Shown here one piece after another: positions 1 to 8,981 of a stretch of DNA of 64,000 bases (the stretch's first letter is position 1; each line of letters starts with the position of its first letter). Under the pieces are notes generated by a model that worked only from the letters and a program-made list of their open reading frames with translations, did not search any database and was not told the origin of the DNA. The position numbers and the translations under genes were made by a program. Location of the stretch: the NCBI GenBank assembly GCA_019739215.1, contig JAHHDR010000023.1, positions 124,001 through 188,000 on the forward strand. The letters run 5' to 3'. This DNA comes from Rhizobium sp. (GTDB lineage: Bacteria; Pseudomonadota; Alphaproteobacteria; Rhizobiales; Rhizobiaceae).

Positions 1-11
1 TTGGAGGTCAC

Positions 12-629
12 TCAGCCCTCCTGCCACTTCTCATGGAACCCGTAGCCCTCGCCGGTGAGCAACTGGACCGTCTCGAACAGCGGAAGCCCGACCACCGCGG
101 TGTAGGAACCGGTGAGTTTCTGGATGAAGGTGCCGGCAAAGCCCTGGATTCCATAGCCGCCTGCCTTGCCCCGCCACTCGCCCGAGGCGAGGTAGCTCTT
201 GAGTTCGATGCCGGACAGCCGCTTGAAGCGGACCTTGGTTTCGACGACCTTGATGCGCGTCGTGCTTTGCGGCGTGATCAGGCAGATCCCTGTATAGACC
301 CAGTGGCTGCGGCCCGAGAGCAGGTGGAGCGCGGCCGACGCCTCCTCCAGATATTCGGGCTTGCCGAGGATGCGGCGGCCGACCGCGACGACGGTATCGG
401 CAGCCAGGATGTAGCTCCCGGCCCATGCGGGATCGGTACGAACTGCCTGGAAAGCGGCCTCGGCCTTGTCATGCGCGAGGCGGCGCGCCAGCGAACGCGG
501 GTGCTCGGCCCGGCGCGGCGTCTCGTCCAGGTCCATCGGCATGAGTTTGTCGGGCGCGATCCCGGCCTGGGCCAGCAGATCGAGCCTGCGCGGCGAGCCG
601 GATGCCAATATCAACATTTGTTTCAGCAT
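12..629 (-). CDS. maf: Maf family nucleotide pyrophosphatase
   Basis: 205 aa. Maf proteins hydrolyse non-canonical or modified nucleoside triphosphates to the monophosphate and pyrophosphate in the cytoplasm, and some affect septation. The N-terminal ASGSPRR motif (about residues 9-15), which forms the nucleotide-binding loop, and the later LAADTVV segment with its catalytic Asp are both present, and the length is normal for the family. The start is ATG; a second ATG four codons in (MLILASGS) is an equally good start. It is the last gene of a minus-strand string and begins 24 nt after infA. In rhizobia yacG often follows maf. The window edge leaves only 11 nt here, with a GTG just after the maf stop, so yacG cannot be confirmed. 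Confidence 0.93.
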   Translation of the reverse strand: MLKQMLILASGSPRRLDLLAQAGIAPDKLMPMDLDETPRRAEHPRSLARRLAHDKAEAAFQAVRTDPAWAGSYILAADTVVAVGRRILGKPEYLEEASAALHLLSGRSHWVYTGICLITPQSTTRIKVVETKVRFKRLSGIELKSYLASGEWRGKAGGYGIQGFAGTFIQKLTGSYTAVVGLPLFETVQLLTGEGYGFHEKWQEG

Positions 630-653
630 TGCCGATCCCGCCCAGCGGAAGTC

Positions 654-872
654 TTACTTGAAGCGGTAGGTAATGCGGCCCTTGGTCAAATCGTAGGGCG
701 TCATTTCCACGAGCACCTTGTCACCTGCCAGGACGCGGATGCGATTCTTGCGCATGCGGCCGGCGGTGTGCGCGATGATCTCGTGCTCGTTTTCGAGTTT
801 GACGCGGAACGTGGCATTCGGCAGCAATTCGGTTACGACGCCCGGAAATTCCAGAACTTCTTCTTTCGCCAT
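654..872 (-). CDS. infA: Translation initiation factor IF-1
   Basis: 72 aa, the exact usual length. IF-1 is a single OB-fold protein that binds the 30S A site during initiation. The sequence [19 protein letters not shown] at the start and the [10 protein letters not shown]-terminus are hallmarks of the family. It lies between a low-molecular-weight phosphatase gene (upstream, 157 nt gap) and maf (24 nt downstream). The gap may hold its own promoter, but no clear promoter hexamers stand out. Identification is essentially certain. Confidence 0.98.
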   Translation of the reverse strand: MAKEEVLEFPGVVTELLPNATFRVKLENEHEIIAHTAGRMRKNRIRVLAGDKVLVEMTPYDLTKGRITYRFK

Positions 873-1029
873 ATTTGGGATGTCTTCCTAGATGATTGTA
901 CCGGGTCGGCTCGGATGGCCGGTCCCGGAATTGGCGCGGAAACTACACAAAAGCGACTGGCTACTCAACCGCTTGGAAGCGCCTTTTTTTGCGTAATTCG
1001 ACGGCAAGTGCATGAACGCGGGCGATTTG

Positions 1030-1500
1030 TCAGCCGACCCCTCCCGTCCGGGATGCGAGACGGCTTCCGACGAGCTTCGATATATGGTCCCGCACGCCGC
1101 GATAGGCGTCGAGAATCTGCTCGCGCGTCCCGGTCGCGACAGTCGGATCCGGCGTCGGCCAGTATTCGACCTCGACCGGCCAGGACCGGGTCAGTTCGAG
1201 CGCCTTGTGATGGGCCTCGGGGGCAAGCGTCACGATGAGGTCGAAATAGTCGTCCTCGAGGTCGTCGAGGACATGCGGCTGGTGGCGCCCCAGGTCGAGC
1301 CCGATCTCGTCGAGTACCACATCGACGAAGGGGTCGCGCTCGCCGCGCCGGACTCCGGCCGACGCGATATAGACGCTTTTCGGCAGCGCGTCGCGGGCGA
1401 TCGCCTCGGCGATCGGCGAGCGGATGGAATTCATACCGCACATGAAGAGCACCGCGCCCGGCAGTTTGTCCTCGAGGCGTTTGCCGTCGTTCATCGACAT
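1030..1500 (-). CDS. Low-molecular-weight protein-tyrosine-phosphatase family protein
   Basis: 156 aa from the ATG at 1500. An in-frame TTG at 1509 is possible, but a GAGG Shine-Dalgarno 9 nt upstream favours the ATG. The family fold uses a CX5R(S/T) P-loop cysteine to attack phosphate or arsenate. Here the loop reads CGMNSIRS near residue 20. The usual C-terminal acid is plausibly the DPT motif in PTPDPTVATG. The family includes tyrosine phosphatases and arsenate reductases, and the substrate cannot be told from sequence. The gene follows UPF0262 with a 5-nt gap, so the two are probably co-transcribed. Conserved in this position in Rhizobiales next to infA. Confidence 0.85.
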   Translation of the reverse strand: MSMNDGKRLEDKLPGAVLFMCGMNSIRSPIAEAIARDALPKSVYIASAGVRRGERDPFVDVVLDEIGLDLGRHQPHVLDDLEDDYFDLIVTLAPEAHHKALELTRSWPVEVEYWPTPDPTVATGTREQILDAYRGVRDHISKLVGSRLASRTGGVG

Positions 1501-1505
1501 CGCGC

Positions 1506-1979
1506 TCAACCTCGCCAGTAAAGGACGCAGACGAGGGTGAAAAGCCGCCGCGCGGTGTCGAAATCGATGGCGATCTTGCCGGATAGCCGGTCCTGGAGCG
1601 TCTGGGAGCCTTCGTTGTGGATCCCGCGGCGCCCCATGTCGATCGCCTCGATCTGCGACGGCGTGGATGAGCGGATGGCCTGGTAATAGCTCTCGCAGAT
1701 CATGAAGTAGTCCTTGATGATCCGGCGGAAGGGCGTGAGCGAAAGGATATGCGTCGCCACCAGTTCACCCGCCTCGGTCGAGACGGCCAGGACCAGTTTC
1801 TGGTCCATGAGCGAGAGCTTCAGGTGATAGGGGCCTCCCGAATGCCCAAGCGGCTCAAAGGCGTTCTCCTCGAGCAGGTCGAAGATGGCCACCGCACGCT
1901 CATGCTCGACATCGGGGGTCGAACGTCCGATCGACTCGTCGAGCACGACGTCCGTGAGCCGGTGCGTGCCCCTGGTCAT
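1506..1979 (-). CDS. UPF0262 family protein
   Basis: 157 aa, recognised as the UPF0262 family by its overall sequence, including the [16 protein letters not shown] segment and the [13 protein letters not shown] helix. The function is unknown. The family is nearly confined to alphaproteobacteria and typically sits directly after hisD, as here with a 4-nt gap. There is no signal peptide or membrane segment, so it is probably a cytosolic protein. The tight spacing implies co-translation with hisD and the following phosphatase gene. Confidence 0.88.
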   Translation of the reverse strand: MTRGTHRLTDVVLDESIGRSTPDVEHERAVAIFDLLEENAFEPLGHSGGPYHLKLSLMDQKLVLAVSTEAGELVATHILSLTPFRRIIKDYFMICESYYQAIRSSTPSQIEAIDMGRRGIHNEGSQTLQDRLSGKIAIDFDTARRLFTLVCVLYWRG

Positions 1980-1983
1980 CCCG

Positions 1984-3282
1984 TCACGCCTCCGGGTTCA
2001 GCCGGATGCCCACCGAGCGGGCATGGGCATCGAGGCCTTCGCATTCGGCGAGCGTCATCGCGGCCGGTGCCAGCGCTTTCAGTTGCACGGCATCGAGCCG
2101 CAGGATGGAGGAGCGCTTCATGTAGTCAAGCACCGACAGTCCCGACGAGAACCGCGCCGATCGGGCGGTCGGCAGCACATGGTTCGAGCCGCCGACATAG
2201 TCTCCGATCACCTCGGGCGTATGGCGGCCGAGAAAGAAGGCGCCTGCATTGCGGATTTTCGCCATCAGCGCTTCGGGATTGTCGGTGGCGATCTCGACAT
2301 GTTCCGCGGCGATCCGGTCCGCGAGCGGCGTGGCCGCCTCAAGATCGGGCACGAGGATGATGGCGCCGAAATCGCGCCAGCTCGCCGCGGCGACATCAGC
2401 GCGGGAAAGCTGACTGACCTGGCGTTCCACGGCGCCTTCCACGGCCTTGCCGAAGGCCGTGTCGTCGGTAATCAGAATCGACTGCGCGCCCGTGTCATGC
2501 TCTGCCTGGGCCAGCAGGTCGGCGGCGATCCAGTCAGGATCGTTGTCGCTATCGGCGATGACGAGCACTTCCGACGGGCCGGCGATCATGTCGATGCCGA
2601 CCGTGCCGAAGACCTGGCGCTTGGCGGCGGCGACATAGGCATTGCCCGGGCCGGTGATCTTGGCAACGGGTCGGATTGTCTCGGTACCGAAGGCCAGAGC
2701 CGCCACGGCCTGCGCTCCGCCGATCCGGTAGATCTCGTCGATGCCGGATATCTTTGCTGCGGCGAGGACGGCGGGGTTGATCGCGCCCTCGCGGGCCGGC
2801 ACCACCATGACGATGCGCGGCACGCCCGCAACGCGCGCGGGAATGGCGTTCATCAGCACGGAACTCGGATAGCTCGCGCTCCCACCCGGGACGTAGAGGC
2901 CGACCGCCTCGATGGCAGTCCATCGCGAGCCCAGCGTCACGCCCAGGCCATCCTGGTAGATGTCGTCCTTCGGCAGTTGCCGGCGGTGATGTTTCTCGAT
3001 CCGCTCGGCGGCGAATTCGAGTGCGGAGCGGATCTGCGGATCAAGGCCCAAGAGCGCGGCATCGAGCTCCTCGGGCGCCACCCGCATCGGAACGTGGTCG
3101 AAGTCGAGCGCGTCGAATCGGAGCGAATATTCCTTCAACGCAGCATCGCCGCGCGCCACCACTTCGGCGATGATCGCCTTGACAGCGGCATTGACGTCTT
3201 CGGATGCCTCCCGCTTGGTGGTCAGGAAGGTCGCGAAATCCTGTTCGAAGCCGGGCGCCTCGGAATTCAGCCAGATTGCCAA
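1984..3282 (-). CDS. hisD: Histidinol dehydrogenase
   Basis: 432 aa. It catalyses the last two steps of histidine biosynthesis, the NAD-dependent oxidation of L-histidinol to L-histidine, as a Zn-dependent cytosolic dimer. The signature stretch [16 protein letters not shown], followed by [10 protein letters not shown], is present, as is the C-terminal [13 protein letters not shown] region. The start codon is TTG (3280-3282 on the plus strand). It is supported by an AAGGGGG Shine-Dalgarno about 5 nt upstream and by the MAIWLNS N-terminus that resembles rhizobial HisD. It is not in a his operon: it lies between DUF2948 (26 nt upstream) and UPF0262, the usual rhizobial arrangement. Confidence 0.96.
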   Translation of the reverse strand: MAIWLNSEAPGFEQDFATFLTTKREASEDVNAAVKAIIAEVVARGDAALKEYSLRFDALDFDHVPMRVAPEELDAALLGLDPQIRSALEFAAERIEKHHRRQLPKDDIYQDGLGVTLGSRWTAIEAVGLYVPGGSASYPSSVLMNAIPARVAGVPRIVMVVPAREGAINPAVLAAAKISGIDEIYRIGGAQAVAALAFGTETIRPVAKITGPGNAYVAAAKRQVFGTVGIDMIAGPSEVLVIADSDNDPDWIAADLLAQAEHDTGAQSILITDDTAFGKAVEGAVERQVSQLSRADVAAASWRDFGAIILVPDLEAATPLADRIAAEHVEIATDNPEALMAKIRNAGAFFLGRHTPEVIGDYVGGSNHVLPTARSARFSSGLSVLDYMKRSSILRLDAVQLKALAPAAMTLAECEGLDAHARSVGIRLNPEA

Positions 3283-3308
3283 TGTGCCCCCTTAGAAAAG
3301 ACGTCGGC

Positions 3309-3746
3309 TCACGCGGCGCCGGGATGGCGCGGCCTGAGCTTCGTTTCCCACGCTCCGCCGGTATCCGCAAGCTGAACTTCGATACAGTCCACATCGAGCA
3401 GGATCGAGCCACCCCCCGCAAGCACGAGTTCGATGGCGCCATCGGGCCCATCGCCGTCCCTGTCGAAGGTCATGGCCAGAAGCGAGAGCACGGCGTCGCC
3501 CTTCTTGCGGTCGAAGCCTGCTGATTTCACGCCCTTCACCTGCTTGAAGACGAGTGCCGACCGCCGCCGCTCGAACGGCTTGGCGCCATTCTCGGTCTCT
3601 TCCCATGCAAAGCGGTTGGCGGCGATCGCGAATTGCTTGTGCGACGGCAAGTATTGCAGGTCTTGGCATTTGAAGACCGCGTCCTGCATATGGGCAGAAA
3701 CGACCTGAAGGTCTTCATCGTCCAGGGCAAGGAGCTTGAGTGTCAT
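3309..3746 (-). CDS. DUF2948 family protein
   Basis: 145 aa. Recognised as DUF2948 from the N-terminal MTLKLLALDDEDLQVVSAH pattern and the ANRFAWEE segment. The function is unknown. The family is common in alphaproteobacteria immediately upstream of hisD and downstream of murA, exactly as here. It has no signal peptide or predicted membrane helices. It starts 84 nt after the murA stop and ends 26 nt before hisD, so it is probably part of the murA-to-maf string. Confidence 0.87.
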   Translation of the reverse strand: MTLKLLALDDEDLQVVSAHMQDAVFKCQDLQYLPSHKQFAIAANRFAWEETENGAKPFERRRSALVFKQVKGVKSAGFDRKKGDAVLSLLAMTFDRDGDGPDGAIELVLAGGGSILLDVDCIEVQLADTGGAWETKLRPRHPGAA

Positions 3747-3830
3747 CGTGTTCTTCCGGACATCTGGGCGGCCGCGATACGGGTCGCTCCCTCAGCGTTC
3801 AGATAGGAAGCGGCTGCGCACTTCGCAATG

Positions 3831-5123
3831 TCACTCGCTGACGCGCTCGACAATGGCGCCGCACCGCGTCAGCTTTTCTTCCAGCCGCTCGAAGCCGCGG
3901 TCGAGATGATAGACGCGCGAGACCATTGTTTCTCCCTCGGCAGCCAGGCCGGCGATCACCAGCGACACGGAGGCCCGCAGGTCCGTCGCCATGACAGGCG
4001 CACCCTTGAGACGTGGCACGCCCTCGATCCGCGCAGTGCGATCGTTGAGCGTGATCTTGGCGCCGAGACGGGCGAGTTCCTGCACATGCATGAAGCGGTT
4101 CTCGAAGATCGTCTCGGTGATGTGCGACACGCCGGACGACCGGGTCATCAGGCCCATGAACTGCGCCTGCAGGTCGGTGGGAAAGCCCGGATAGGGATCG
4201 GTAACGACATCGACCGGGCTGATATGCCCGCCGTTGCGGCGCACCCGGATGCCCCGTTCTGTCTCGATCACCTCGGTGCCGCTGCGACGGATCGCCTCAA
4301 GCGCGGTCTCGAGATAGGCGGCGCTGGTGTCGACGATATCGACGTCGCCGCCGGTCATCGCCACGGCCATCGCATAGGTCCCGGTCTCGATTCTATCAGG
4401 CATCACCCGATGGTGCGCGCCCGACAAAAGCGGCACGCCCTCGATCGTGATGGTCGAGGTGCCGGCCCCGCTGATCCTTGCCCCCATGGCATTGAGGCAG
4501 GCGGCGAGATCCACCACCTCCGGCTCGCGTGCGGCATTTCCGATCACGGTGGTGCCCCTGGCGAGGCTGGCCGCCATGATCATCACATGCGTCGCACCCA
4601 CCGACACTTTCGGGAACGTGTAGCGCGCACCGACCAGGCCGCCCTTGGGCGCCCTTGCGTTGACGTAGCCTGCATCGATTTCCATCTCGGCGCCGAGTGC
4701 CTTGAGGCTTTCGAGGAACAGGTCGACCGGCCGCGTGCCGATGGCGCAGCCGCCCGGCAGCGATACGCGCGCCTGACCCTCGCGGGCGAGCAACGGGCCG
4801 ATGACCCAGAAGCTGGCGCGCATCTTGGACACCAGCTCATAGGGCGCGGTGACGTCTGCGATCGTGCGGCAGGTGAAATGGATCGTGCGGGCGTAGGACC
4901 CGTCCTGGTTCTCGCGTCGGCCATTGACGGCGACATCGACGCCGTGGTTGCCGAGGATGCGGATCAGCTGCTCGACGTCTGCGAGATGCGGCACGTTTTC
5001 GAGCGTCAGCGTATCGGAAGTGAGCAGCGAGGCGATCATCAACGGCAGCGCCGCGTTCTTGGCGCCGGAAATGGGAATGGTGCCGACGAGCGGCTGGCCG
5101 CCCACAATCCTGATTCGATCCAT
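3831..5123 (-). CDS. murA: UDP-N-acetylglucosamine 1-carboxyvinyltransferase (MurA)
   Basis: 430 aa from the ATG at 5123. An upstream in-frame ATG would add eight residues that do not belong to the family, and MurA proteins begin close to MDRIRIVGG. MurA transfers enolpyruvate from PEP to UDP-GlcNAc, the first committed step of peptidoglycan synthesis. The catalytic Cys lies in the [13 protein letters not shown] loop (the fosfomycin target), and SGAKNAALP near residue 20 is the N-terminal signature. It is the first gene of the minus-strand block. No partner genes of peptidoglycan synthesis are adjacent. Confidence 0.96.
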   Translation of the reverse strand: MDRIRIVGGQPLVGTIPISGAKNAALPLMIASLLTSDTLTLENVPHLADVEQLIRILGNHGVDVAVNGRRENQDGSYARTIHFTCRTIADVTAPYELVSKMRASFWVIGPLLAREGQARVSLPGGCAIGTRPVDLFLESLKALGAEMEIDAGYVNARAPKGGLVGARYTFPKVSVGATHVMIMAASLARGTTVIGNAAREPEVVDLAACLNAMGARISGAGTSTITIEGVPLLSGAHHRVMPDRIETGTYAMAVAMTGGDVDIVDTSAAYLETALEAIRRSGTEVIETERGIRVRRNGGHISPVDVVTDPYPGFPTDLQAQFMGLMTRSSGVSHITETIFENRFMHVQELARLGAKITLNDRTARIEGVPRLKGAPVMATDLRASVSLVIAGLAAEGETMVSRVYHLDRGFERLEEKLTRCGAIVERVSE

Positions 5124-5252
5124 GACTATGTCCCCAAGGGGCGCCACGGGAATGGGCGCCGAAAAGTCCTGCCTTTAAAACGATTATGTCGCGCGGTTCA
5201 AGAAAGGCCGGCCAATGCGGTTAAACCGGCAATTGGGGGAAAATTGCGGCGC

Positions 5253-5489
5253 TCAGCGCTCTCCGGGAGCAACGGGAAGATCTCCAGGGCGGTCGTCCTC
5301 GGCGCCTTCCCGGCGGGCGCGGGCCTGGACCTTGCGACGCTGCAGATTGGCCTTGAGCTGTGCTTTCAGCCGCAGGTCGCGTTCGGCTGCTTTGCGCGCC
5401 GCCTGCTCCTTGCGCAGCCGCTTCTGCACCTCGGCATCCGCTTGCGCCGACGGTGCGCTGCCGTGGTTTTCCTGTCTTTCACTGCTCAT
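5253..5489 (-). CDS. Small basic, Lys/Arg/Ala-rich hypothetical protein
   Basis: 78 aa from the ATG at 5489. The frame stays open further upstream, but those residues look unlike a protein N-terminus. The central part (about residues 20-60) is a strongly charged helix of Lys, Arg, Glu, Ala and Gln, possibly a coiled coil or nucleic-acid-binding helix. The C-terminus is Pro/Gly-rich. There are no motifs, signal peptide or membrane segments. I do not recognise a named family, although short proteins of this kind occur next to murA in rhizobia. It is separated from murA by about 130 nt with the same orientation. Its function is unknown. Confidence 0.55.
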   Translation of the reverse strand: MSSERQENHGSAPSAQADAEVQKRLRKEQAARKAAERDLRLKAQLKANLQRRKVQARARREGAEDDRPGDLPVAPGER

Positions 5490-5640
5490 AAGCGCTAGAT
5501 AGGGCAATATCGCCAGCTTCGGAAGCTCTCCCCGAAAAACTTTCCCCAAAAGACCGAATAGGGTTGCGCTGACCGAAAACCTATGGCAATAGCCAGCCCG
5601 CTTCGACGGCGCGGCCAACACCCGCTTCGCCCGGTCGGAC

Positions 5641-5715
5641 GCTGCGGTAGCTCAGTGGTAGAGCACACCCTTGGTAAGGGTGAGGTCGAGAGTTCAATCC
5701 TCTCTCGCAGCACCA
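5641..5715 (+). tRNA. tRNA-Thr (anticodon GGT)
   Basis: A complete cloverleaf can be folded. The 7-bp acceptor GCTGCGG pairs with TCGCAGC (with one G-U), followed by a D-arm, an anticodon stem CACCC/GGGTG with loop TTGGTAA (anticodon GGT, reading ACC/ACU), a T-arm GAGAG/CTCTC with TTCAATC, and discriminator A. The CCA end is encoded (5713-5715). It closely resembles bacterial tRNA-Thr(GGT). Confidence 0.97.
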
Positions 5716-5740
5716 GTTTTCTCGCCCAAGTCCGGCTCGC

Positions 5741-5772
5741 AAAAAAAACCGCCCGGCGCGTGCGCGGGCGGT
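5741..5772 (-). terminator. Intrinsic terminator of the BA14K-type gene
   Basis: A perfect 8-bp inverted repeat (ACCGCCCG at 5748-5755, CGGGCGGT at 5765-5772) is followed, on the minus strand, by eight T (the A-run at 5741-5748). It lies 22 nt beyond the stop of the minus-strand gene at 5795. The same hairpin lies 33 nt after the tRNA and could also end tRNA transcription, but the plus-strand T-run is weaker. Confidence 0.75.
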
Positions 5773-5794
5773 CTGTCGTTTTCTCATTGTTGGT

Positions 5795-6208
5795 TCAGCG
5801 CCTGTAGGGCGAGATGCAGGTCCGGCGGGGGCCATTATAGGGCTGCCAGCTGTTGTCGCGCTTGCGGTAGCTCACATATTGCGACCGGCACCAGCGGACG
5901 TGGCGGTTGCCCCAGCGCTTGCCCGGACGGACTTTCAGGATGACTGCGGGACCGGGCCGCCAGTGTCCTCCTCGCCAGTGTCCAGCGCGCCAGTGGCGGC
6001 GGTGATGGTAGCGCCTGTGGGCGTGGCGGTGGCGCTTCCAGCGCTGATCTTTGCGAATCTTGATCTTCACCTTGGCATTGACGATCTCTGTCGATGCCTG
6101 GCGCTCGACGCTTGGCGGGGCGATCTGGAGCGCCTGGGCGGGGACGACGGACGAGACGGCGAAAGCCGCGCTCAAACCGGCCGCCATGGCAGCGGATGCT
6201 AATCTCAT
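5795..6208 (-). CDS. BA14K-like exported protein
   Basis: 137 aa. A signal peptide occupies roughly residues 1-26 ([18 protein letters not shown], then a VPAQA cleavage region). The middle is very rich in His, Arg and Trp (about residues 55-90). The C-terminus has the [21 protein letters not shown] pattern, a Cys-containing, aromatic, BA14K-type ending, with a second Cys in the RRTC segment. BA14K proteins of Brucella and rhizobia are immunoreactive or lectin-like envelope proteins of uncertain role, and periplasmic or surface location is inferred. It has its own terminator and no evident operon partners. Confidence 0.8.
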   Translation of the reverse strand: MRLASAAMAAGLSAAFAVSSVVPAQALQIAPPSVERQASTEIVNAKVKIKIRKDQRWKRHRHAHRRYHHRRHWRAGHWRGGHWRPGPAVILKVRPGKRWGNRHVRWCRSQYVSYRKRDNSWQPYNGPRRTCISPYRR

Positions 6209-6296
6209 GATCCTTCCTTTCCGATGGTTGGTTGCCTGTTCAACCGCTGTCGGAAGGCCTTGTTCCCCCGCTCACGGGCTCGTGAACGGGCTTTTG

Positions 6297-7691
6297 TCAC
6301 AGATGGAGGGCGTGGCCCAGCGCCATCAGGGCAGCTTCCTGGATTGCTTCTCCCCGGGTCGGATGGGCATGGGTGGTCTCCGCCACGTCCTCAAGCCGTG
6401 CACCCATCTCGATCGCGAGCGAAAAACCCGCTGCGAGTTCGGACACGCCCTGACCCACGGCATGTAGCCCGAGGACCACATGATTGTCGGACCGGGCAAC
6501 GGCACGGACGAAGCCGTCCTCCCAAGCCGTCGTCATCGCCCGGCCGTTGGCGCTGAACGGGAAGACCCCGGTCTTGATCTCGACGCCCGTCGCCCGTGCC
6601 TCGTCGGGGGAGAGGCCAACGCCGACGATCTCCGGATCGGTGAAGCAGACGGCAGGAATGGCGCGCTTGTCCCAGCTCCGCTTCTGGCCGGCGACGATCT
6701 CCGCCACCATCTCGCCCTGCGCCATCGCGCGATGCGCCAGCATCGGCTCGCCGGTCACGTCGCCGATGGCGTAGATGCCGCGCATCGAGGTGCGGCAGCG
6801 CTCGTCGATGCGCAGGAACCTGCCCGTGCGATCGAGGTCGAGTTCCTCGTAGCCCCAGCCTTCCATGCGCGGCTTGCGGCCGACGGTGACGAGGATCTTG
6901 TCGGCAGTGATCGTCTCGGTCGCACCGCCAGCCTCGACCATCAAGCCTTGCCCGTCGCTGTCGAGGCCTTTCGCGCTGGTCTCCGTCAGCACCCGCACAC
7001 CCAGTTCCTTCAGCCGCCGCAGGACCGGACGCACGAGTTCGGCATCATATTGCGGCAGCACGCGCGGCGTCGCCTCGACCACCGACACCTGTGATCCGAG
7101 CTTGGCGAAGGCCGTGCCGAGTTCGAGCCCGATATAACCGCCGCCGACCACCACCAGCCGCTCCGGCACCCTGCGCAATGCCAGCGCCTCCGTCGATGAA
7201 ATCACATTGCCGCCGAAGGGCAGGTTCGGTAGCGCCACCGGCTCGGACCCCGTGGCGATGACGATGTTTTCCGCCCGGATCAGCTGGTCGCCGGTCTCGG
7301 TCGTCACCTCCACCGTCTTGCCGTCGCGGAAGCGGGCGCGGCCATGAACGATCTTCACCCGCGCCTTCTGCAAAAGCCCAGTCACGCCACTCGTGAGCCG
7401 GCCGACGATGCCGTCCTTCCAGTCCATGGTCTTGCCAAGATCGATCGCGGGCGACGCGACGGATATGCCGAGCCTGTTGCCGCCATCCGCCATGCGCCGG
7501 GCCATGAAATATTCGTCGGCGGCGTGGATCAGCGCCTTGGACGGAATGCAGCCGACCGTGAGGCAGGTTCCGCCGGGCCTGCCCGCGTCGACGATGACCG
7601 TATCGATGCCGAGCTGGCCCGCCCGGATGGCGCAGACATAGCCGCCGGGACCCGCACCGATGACCAGAAGCTTCGTCGTGATCTCTTTCAT
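6297..7691 (-). CDS. lpdA: Dihydrolipoyl dehydrogenase (E3 of branched-chain keto-acid dehydrogenase)
   Basis: 464 aa. This flavoprotein re-oxidises the dihydrolipoamide of E2 with NAD+. The FAD site GAGPGGYVCAIRAGQ is at the N-terminus, the redox-active disulfide is CLTVGC in GGTCLTVGCIPSKAL, the NAD-binding VVGGGYIGLELG lies mid-protein, and the C-terminal His-Glu pair is in HAHPTRGEAIQEA. It is the last gene of the operon thiolase-bkdA1-bkdA2-bkdB-lpd and starts 5 nt after bkdB. This context assigns it to the branched-chain complex rather than to pyruvate or 2-oxoglutarate dehydrogenase. Confidence 0.94.
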   Translation of the reverse strand: MKEITTKLLVIGAGPGGYVCAIRAGQLGIDTVIVDAGRPGGTCLTVGCIPSKALIHAADEYFMARRMADGGNRLGISVASPAIDLGKTMDWKDGIVGRLTSGVTGLLQKARVKIVHGRARFRDGKTVEVTTETGDQLIRAENIVIATGSEPVALPNLPFGGNVISSTEALALRRVPERLVVVGGGYIGLELGTAFAKLGSQVSVVEATPRVLPQYDAELVRPVLRRLKELGVRVLTETSAKGLDSDGQGLMVEAGGATETITADKILVTVGRKPRMEGWGYEELDLDRTGRFLRIDERCRTSMRGIYAIGDVTGEPMLAHRAMAQGEMVAEIVAGQKRSWDKRAIPAVCFTDPEIVGVGLSPDEARATGVEIKTGVFPFSANGRAMTTAWEDGFVRAVARSDNHVVLGLHAVGQGVSELAAGFSLAIEMGARLEDVAETTHAHPTRGEAIQEAALMALGHALHL

Positions 7692-7696
7692 TGATA

Positions 7697-8980
7697 TCAG
7701 CTTTCGATGAAAATCAGGGCCGGCGTCTCCAGCAGCGCCCTGATGCGCTGGACGAAGCTTGCGGCGTTCCAGCCGTCGATCACCCGATGATCGAAGCTGC
7801 AGGACAGGTTCATGATCTTGCGCGGCACGAACTGGCTGCCGTCCCAGACCGGACGCATCATGATCTTGTTGACACCGACGATCGCGACCTCGGGATGATT
7901 GATGATCGGCGTCGTCACGATCCCGCCCATCGCGCCGAGCGAGGTGATGGTGATGGTCGAACCCGACAGTTCCTCGCGCTGGGCGGCGCCGGTTCGGGCG
8001 GCCTCCGCGAGGCGCGAGATCTCACCCGCGCAATCCCAGACGCTCCGCGCCTCGGCATGCCGGATGACGGGCACCGTGAGCCCCGACTGCGTCTGCGTGG
8101 CGATGCCGATATGCACCGCGCCGTGGCGGGTGATGATCCCGGCCTCGTCGTCGAAGGTGGCATTCACGCCGGGCTGCTCGCCGATCGTCTTCACCATCGC
8201 GCGCACCAGGAAGGGCAGGATGGTCAGCTTCGGCTGCTCCGGCTTGCGGGTCCTGTTCATCGTCTCGCGCAGGTCTTCGAGATCGGTGACGTCGATCTCC
8301 TCCACATAGGTGATGTGGGGAATGCGCGAGGCGGCAAGCGTCATCTTCTCGGCGATGCGGCGGCGCAGGCCGGTGACCTTGATCTCCTCGGTCGTGGTCT
8401 TGCGGGCCAAGGCCGCCGGTGCCGCTGGCTGCGTGTCGCCTGCGGCATAAGCATCGAGATCGTCATGCGTAATTCGCCCGGCCGGGCCAGTGCCATGCAC
8501 CTGCCTGAGGTCGATGCCGGCATCCTGCGCCCGGCGGCGCACGGCAGGCGATGCCAGCGGCTTTGCCTCGCCGCTCGCGGTCCGGGCAGCGGCGGCGACG
8601 GGCTGGAAGATGGTCGGCTTGGCCGCCCCGGCCGGCTTGGCGACGAGTAGCCGCTCCTCGGCCACCGCCTCATGCGTCGCGACAGGTTCCGCCTTTGCCG
8701 GCGCCTGTTCCTGTTCGGCCGACGGCATCGCACCATGCCCATCCATATCGATCCGCACCAGCGGCGCCTTGACCGCGATAACATCGCCGATCTCGCCCGC
8801 CAGCCACAGGATCGTACCCGACACCGGGGAGGGGATCTCGACGGTGGCCTTGTCGGTCATCACGGCGGCCAGCACCATGTCCTCGCGCACGGCGTCACCC
8901 GGTTTCACATGCCATTCGACCAGTTCGGCCTCGGCCACGCCTTCGCCGACATCGGGCATGGTGATCACATATTCGCCCAT
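7697..8980 (-). CDS. bkdB: Branched-chain keto-acid dehydrogenase E2 (dihydrolipoyl acyltransferase)
   Basis: 427 aa. One N-terminal lipoyl domain (residues 1-78) has the lipoylated Lys in MTDKATVEIPSP. An Ala/Pro/Glu-rich linker follows, then a peripheral-subunit-binding domain (ASPAVRRRAQDAGIDL ... GPAGRITHDDL, about residues 140-180). The C-terminal catalytic domain carries SFDHRVIDGWNAASF, with the catalytic His and Asp. E2 transfers the branched acyl group to CoA and forms the core of the complex. It begins 1 nt after the E1 beta stop and is followed by lpdA. Confidence 0.95.
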   Translation of the reverse strand: MGEYVITMPDVGEGVAEAELVEWHVKPGDAVREDMVLAAVMTDKATVEIPSPVSGTILWLAGEIGDVIAVKAPLVRIDMDGHGAMPSAEQEQAPAKAEPVATHEAVAEERLLVAKPAGAAKPTIFQPVAAAARTASGEAKPLASPAVRRRAQDAGIDLRQVHGTGPAGRITHDDLDAYAAGDTQPAAPAALARKTTTEEIKVTGLRRRIAEKMTLAASRIPHITYVEEIDVTDLEDLRETMNRTRKPEQPKLTILPFLVRAMVKTIGEQPGVNATFDDEAGIITRHGAVHIGIATQTQSGLTVPVIRHAEARSVWDCAGEISRLAEAARTGAAQREELSGSTITITSLGAMGGIVTTPIINHPEVAIVGVNKIMMRPVWDGSQFVPRKIMNLSCSFDHRVIDGWNAASFVQRIRALLETPALIFIES

Positions 8981-8981
8981 C

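Noticed and set aside
1-11. Start of yacG after maf
   Set aside because: Only 11 nt remain. A GTG follows the maf stop, but no product can be recognised.
1885-3375. Long plus-strand frame (496 aa) opposite hisD
   Set aside because: It is the antisense shadow of hisD. The product is rich in Arg, His and Gly with no domain pattern, while hisD on the other strand is unambiguous.
3828-5498. Long plus-strand frame (556 aa) opposite murA
   Set aside because: Antisense shadow caused by high GC. MurA on the minus strand has all family motifs.
6264-6294. Hairpin CCCGCTCACGGGCTCGTGAACGGG-like followed by CTTTT
   Set aside because: Its T-run is on the plus strand, where no gene ends nearby, and the flanking genes are both on the minus strand. 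It may be chance.
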